Assembly: GCF_013072695.1 (NCBI RefSeq)
Contig: NZ_LXUK01000019.1
Location: 1-48,855 of the forward strand
Reading direction: 5' to 3'
Length of the DNA stretch: 48,855 nt
From: Acinetobacter sp. Ac_5812
GTDB taxonomy: Bacteria > Pseudomonadota > Gammaproteobacteria > Pseudomonadales > Moraxellaceae
Shown piece after piece: positions 46,001 through 48,855 of the stretch (position 1 is its first letter; each line of letters opens with the position of its first letter). The position numbers and the translations under genes are program-made. Below the pieces are notes generated by a model. The model saw nothing but the letters and a program-made list of their open reading frames with translations. It had not been told where the DNA came from and did no database searches.

Positions 46001-48855
46001 AACAAGATGATTAAGATCAATAGGATTTGGCTCTGTGTTATCCACTGGGGCATCAATGGTCACAACGTCACTCACATTTCCGGCACGGTCCTTGACAGTC
46101 ACCGTCAAGGTTTCACCATGAAGGAAATAGTCATTTAACTGAACCGAGAAGGTCCCATCTTCATTGACAATACTATTTGCCCAATAATAAATGACCGAGT
46201 TACCTTCTTGATCTGTAATTTGAATGGTTCCATAAGGCTCAGCCTTACCTTTTAAAATAGAGCCGTCTTCAATCAACTCAAGTTCAGTTGCAACATCAGG
46301 GGCCTCTCGATCTTGCAAAGCATTATGATCAACTGCAATACTTTCATTCTGTGCACGATCGCTCACAACAAACGAGAGTTGCTGCCCATCCAGAAATACC
46401 TGATAAAAAGTCCCGTATACATGGCCATCACTATCTGTATAGCCATTGCCGACCTCATTCCCCTCATAAAACACTTTAATGCTGCTATTGGCCTCTGCTG
46501 TTGCCGTGAAGTTCCGCCCATCCTCATTGAACTCAATATTCTGAATAGCATCAGGAGAGGTATTATCTAATGGCGCAACAATCGTTGCTTTTTCACTGAC
46601 AAGACCCGAACGGTCTGTGACACGCACCGTTAATACTTGTTCTTTTAAGTAATATTGATCAAAGTAAACCGTAAAAGTACCATCAATATTAACATTGCTA
46701 TTCCATATATAGATTGGATTATCATCTTGATCATAAACCTGAATGGTGGCATACGGCTCTGCTTTACCTGTCAGAACTGAACCGCCACTCCCCTCGGTCA
46801 GGCTAAGATTTATTGCGATATCTGGTGGAGAGTTATCATCTATTGCGTTGCGTAGCACTTCCGTGCTCTGGTTTCCAGCACGGTCAAATACAATAAAGGT
46901 GAGTAATTGCCCCCCCAGATAAACATTATTGAACCAACCCGAAATATTTCCGTCACTATCCGCATAACCAATACCGACTTGATTATTGTCCGTATCGTAG
47001 ACCTTAACTGTACTATTAGCCTCGGCGTGGGTCATAAATTGCAGACCATTTTCATCAAATATAACATCAGCAATTGGCTGAGGATCTGTCTCATCCGATG
47101 GTGCAATCACTATTGTATTTGCACTGACATTATCAGCGGCATCAGTAACTGTGACAGTTAAAACTTGGCCCTTCAGATAGTACTGATCAAAATAAACCGT
47201 AAATGTTCCATCAGCACTCACATCGTTATTCCAGTGATAAACGAGGTTATTCTGCTGATCATAAACGTGGATGACAGCATATGGTTCTGCTTTACCCATT
47301 AAAATCGAACCACTACTGCCTTCAATAAGTTCAAGCTCTGTGGCAGCCTCAGGTTGGGTAATATCACCTTGTGCAATCACATTTGCACCATCACTCTCAT
47401 TTCCTGCACGATCATGTAACACAACTCTGAATTGCTCGTTGTCTACATAAGATTGATTCAGTCGCAGGCTAAACTCCCCGTCACCATAACTTTCACCTAT
47501 GCCAACCAAAAAACCATTTTGGTCAAAGACACTCACCTTCAAACCGGCGGATTCACTTAAACCAATTAAAGTCCAACCATCTTCACTGATGAATAAGTTG
47601 GTTGCCATTTGAGGCTTCAATGTATCAACCACAACTGTTTCAATTACAGTCTCTACGACATTACCTGCCACATCGGTTTCAATTGCTTTAAATTGATAAG
47701 TCCCATCGATCAAATTTGTTTGTTGTGCCGTTGTCGTTGCCCATGTCAAACCACCATCTATAGAGATCTCATAATGATCCGTCAGAGCAACCTCCTGCCC
47801 GATGACGACTGGGTGTAAAGATTGCAATTCAAAACTGTTGTCTTGTGTTACTCGGTCAATTGCCGAAGCACCAGTGTCATTTAAATCGCCAAATATCAGA
47901 GTTCCTGCAACTGGTGGTGTATTGTCTATAATAACGATGGGGGAAAGAACTTCTGCGCTATTACCCGCCTTATCGGTTACGATCGCTTTAAACTGGTAAA
48001 CACCATCAGACAGATTGCTTTGGTTTACGGTTGTTGTCGTCCACGCACCATCATCTTTAGACACTTGATAAACAAGTTCCGTCCCCTGTTCCTGGCCTAT
48101 TAAACTCAAATCGAAGCTATGGTCTTGGCTGATGTAATCTGTAGCCGAAATACCTGTATCATTAAAATTTGAGAATGCCAATGTACCGGTGGCAGGTACA
48201 GTATTATCGACTGTCACCTTTGTAGACAATACTTCTGCACTATTTCCTGCCACATCCGTGACAATCGCTTTGAACTGGTAAACACCATCAGACAGATTAC
48301 TTTGATTTACCGTTGTTGTTGTCCAAGCACCATCATCTTTAGACACTTGATAAACAACTGTTGTGCCCTGTTCTTGGCCTGTCAGGCTTAAATCAAAGGT
48401 TTTATCTTGAGTGATTCGATCCGTCGCAGAAGAACCTGTATCGTTTAAATTCGTAATTGATAATAGCCCAGCAACGGGTGCTGTATTATCGACTGTCACC
48501 TTTGTAGACAATACTTCTGCACTGTTTCCAGCTTTATCAGTTACGATCGCTTTAAATTGGTAAACACCATCAGACAGATTACTTTGGTTTACCGTTGTTG
48601 TTGTCCACGCACCATCATCTTTAGACACTTGATAAACAAGTTCCGTCCCCTGTTCCTGGCCTATTAAACTCAAATCGAAGCTATGGTCTTGGCTAATGTA
48701 ATCTGTAGCCGAAATACCTGTATCATTAAAATTTGAGAATGCCAATGTACCGGTGGCAGGTACAGTATTATCGACTGTCACCTTTGTAGACAATACTTCT
48801 GCACTGTTTCCAGCTTTATCAGTTACGATCGCTTTGAACTGGTAAACACCATCAG
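43061..48855 (-). CDS. Giant Ig-repeat adhesin with RTX and type I secretion C-terminus (3' part; N-terminus off window)
   Basis: The minus frame is open from the right edge to a stop at 43061, at least 1,930 residues; the ATG at 48793 is internal. From the right come 94-residue Ig-like repeats (47929-48855), then alternating Ig-like modules of about 85-90 residues with the signature GxAEPYAxIxVYDxxxN...GTFTVxxxxYYLxGQxLTVxVxDxAGN split over each (44230-47600). A Trp/Tyr-rich stretch of 10-residue repeats follows (about 43610-44150), then RTX nonapeptides (TGNGLDNVITGNAGNN, then LDGRGGHDTYVGGAGSD) and a type I secretion target domain. This is the build of Bap/BapA/LapA-like biofilm adhesins. 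The N-terminal retention domain and secretion genes would lie beyond 48855. Confidence 0.92.
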   Translation of the reverse strand, partial: DGVYQFKAIVTDKAGNSAEVLSTKVTVDNTVPATGTLAFSNFNDTGISATDYISQDHSFDLSLIGQEQGTELVYQVSKDDGAWTTTTVNQSNLSDGVYQFKAIVTDKAGNSAEVLSTKVTVDNTAPVAGLLSITNLNDTGSSATDRITQDKTFDLSLTGQEQGTTVVYQVSKDDGAWTTTTVNQSNLSDGVYQFKAIVTDVAGNSAEVLSTKVTVDNTVPATGTLAFSNFNDTGISATDYISQDHSFDLSLIGQEQGTELVYQVSKDDGAWTTTTVNQSNLSDGVYQFKAIVTDKAGNSAEVLSPIVIIDNTPPVAGTLIFGDLNDTGASAIDRVTQDNSFELQSLHPVVIGQEVALTDHYEISIDGGLTWATTTAQQTNLIDGTYQFKAIETDVAGNVVETVIETVVVDTLKPQMATNLFISEDGWTLIGLSESAGLKVSVFDQNGFLVGIGESYGDGEFSLRLNQSYVDNEQFRVVLHDRAGNESDGANVIAQGDITQPEAATELELIEGSSGSILMGKAEPYAVIHVYDQQNNLVYHWNNDVSADGTFTVYFDQYYLKGQVLTVTVTDAADNVSANTIVIAPSDETDPQPIADVIFDENGLQFMTHAEANSTVKVYDTDNNQVGIGYADSDGNISGWFNNVYLGGQLLTFIVFDRAGNQSTEVLRNAIDDNSPPDIAINLSLTEGSGGSVLTGKAEPYATIQVYDQDDNPIYIWNSNVNIDGTFTVYFDQYYLKEQVLTVRVTDRSGLVSEKATIVAPLDNTSPDAIQNIEFNEDGRNFTATAEANSSIKVFYEGNEVGNGYTDSDGHVYGTFYQVFLDGQQLSFVVSDRAQNESIAVDHNALQDREAPDVATELELIEDGSILKGKAEPYGTIQITDQEGNSVIYYWANSIVNEDGTFSVQLNDYFLHGETLTVTVKDRAGNVSDVVTIDAPVDNTEPNPIDLNHLVFNENGLAFTAIAEANSYIKVLYNGIEVGQGYTDSEGNVSGSFNQVFLDGQELIFIVLDRAQNQSTPITAIALNDDIAPLAAGNVTITPDGWISGEAEPQALVEITDRYGALISSAYVTYNGIFSQWINLSQFQTQELSIVVKDAAGNRSEPVHKLLPALVDTPEAATGVALDAEGHILTGMATAGFYIAVTNTAGVRVDSGGWNSTVNEDGTFSIQLNDYYLQGQTLQVRVFDYETNQYSSVTEIIAPLDNTIPVIEDVAINDDGYGITGQTEPKATIKIVDADGDLRAEYQVDDTGYFNLSIYPQILRGEQLFITATDLAKNESHPFNMTFSVDSHAPSPAENVAISENGFFMEGDAAANSYVRIVDTQSNVIGGGTVDESGHFSVQLYPPQANGALLRVVVEENGYQSGYTEVAAPIDSTAPAAATQLLLSEGQVLSGQAEAYLTVYIFDVNNSQVGQATVDSNGTFITSLWYPYWHGESLTVKVVDANQNESPSTTIIATNDTVAPDVATQLGINEWSYLIGQAESNATVEVTYYYPDLEPYTNSTTVSVEGTFSIYMDGAVTSFDLTVVDRAGNHSTTVTLNPAEIPHIVADQFKGDNTDNIYQIDHGADFVQEYIVEYYETYEQVWVDNSYYTTEWIEEGHYEQQWFESGNYEQQWVEEGHDEQQWIESGYSVTYQVYQDQYGITYIDDGTTESDYSQYLHQYYDFDTGQWQEGYELTYFGVQDNWVDTSHYENVWVDTSHYEDVWVDTSHYEDVWIDTSHYEDRWVESGYWDNQLVASGYRDVDLGGYDKVISSVSYSLMDHYDSVNDPASADNYLESGRYVEDIELIGSANLNATGNGLDNVITGNAGNNILDGRGGHDTYVGGAGSDTVIYNVLNSSDGLMDNWQDFHVANSQDDTQADKIDLSQLLVDYSGNGSVASLEKFIQVNQEGDHTIVSLDRDGEASAYDPVQLVTLNNVNTTLSELLGNHQIIF
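43699..43818 (-). repeat. Four tandem 30-bp repeats encoding a WVDTSHYED-type decapeptide
   Basis: Units start at 43699, 43729, 43759 and 43789 and differ by a few bases. Each codes for one copy of VWVDTSHYED. No unique spacers occur between units. Confidence 0.85.
43988..44087 (-). repeat. Three to four 30-bp repeats encoding WxExGHYEQQ-type decapeptides
   Basis: Units beginning CCATTGCTGCTCA occur at 43988, 44018 and 44048, with a weaker unit at 44078. They encode HYEQQW(V/I/F)E(E/S)G variants, related in form to the 43699-43818 repeats but with different side chains. Confidence 0.8.
47929..48855 (-). repeat. 282-bp tandem Ig-domain repeats (at least three units, continuing off window)
   Basis: The marker CTGTCACCTTTGTAGAC recurs at about 48211, 48493 and 48775, exactly 282 bp (94 codons) apart. 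Long stretches of each unit are nearly identical, and units alternate between two types (TGTLAFSNFNDTG and AGLLSITNLNDTG). Confidence 0.85.

Noticed and set aside
48793..48793. ATG 48793 as the start of the giant adhesin
   Set aside because: The same frame continues upstream to the window edge with the same 282-bp repeat, so this Met is internal.

Overview
The window is a low-GC gammaproteobacterial chromosome segment, best explained as Acinetobacter (Moraxellaceae). This rests on the overall protein style, a chromosomal AAC(6')-I-type acetyltransferase close to the intrinsic Acinetobacter enzymes, several large Acinetobacter-style adhesins, and ordinary housekeeping genes: ppk, mtgA, ybbP-ybbA/tesA, can, nfuA, epmA, pdxB, dgkA and groES-groL. 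I cannot name the species. There are no rRNA or tRNA genes, insertion sequences or CRISPR arrays that I can support.

Layout. (1) 1-4835, minus: the N-terminal 1,611 residues of a trimeric autotransporter adhesin (TAA) with an ESPR signal region and YadA-type head repeats; its membrane anchor lies off the left edge. (2) 5118-6554, minus: a two-gene unit of unknown function, a 172-aa protein with an exotoxin-A-like ADP-ribosyltransferase signature and a 265-aa protein that may be Evf-like. (3) 6812-9348, plus: a NarL-type response regulator and a 7TM sensor kinase. A motif AAATACC-N6-CAGTGATA stands about 54-63 nt before three starts (the TAA, the 172-aa gene and the response regulator), in each case with a -10-like hexamer about 21 nt further on. 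I read this as an unrecognised local regulon. (4) 9397-13143: ppk1, mtgA and a rhomboid protease. (5) 13153-17825: an iron-acquisition locus with a single-domain Fur-like protein, a TonB-dependent siderophore receptor and a divergent OmpR-type two-component system, with Fur-box-like sites facing both ways. (6) 17844-25154: ybbP-ybbA with divergent tesA, aac(6')-I, carbonic anhydrase, a secreted alpha/beta hydrolase and an unknown 334-aa protein. (7) 25189-27201: a second TonB-dependent receptor with a Fur box. (8) 27428-35620: nfuA, a second rhomboid, a lipoprotein sulfatase overlapping a lipoprotein formylglycine-generating enzyme, a LuxR-type regulator behind a palindrome, pdxB-epmA and dgkA. 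(9) 35764-40579: a complete second TAA (1,314 aa) with an unusual passenger, a divergent HTH protein, and a small coiled-coil ORF. (10) 40841-42824: groES-groL behind a sigma-32-type promoter. (11) 43061-right edge, minus: the last 1,930 or so residues of a giant Ig-repeat, type I-secreted adhesin, with unusual Trp/Tyr-rich 10-residue repeats before its RTX/C-terminal secretion region.

Functionally, the window joins surface attachment (three giant adhesins), iron uptake under Fur control and a sulfatase module to core metabolism. The best candidate for an undescribed system is the adhesin / ART-like / Evf-like / two-component cluster at 1-9348, because the shared operator-like site ties its parts together.
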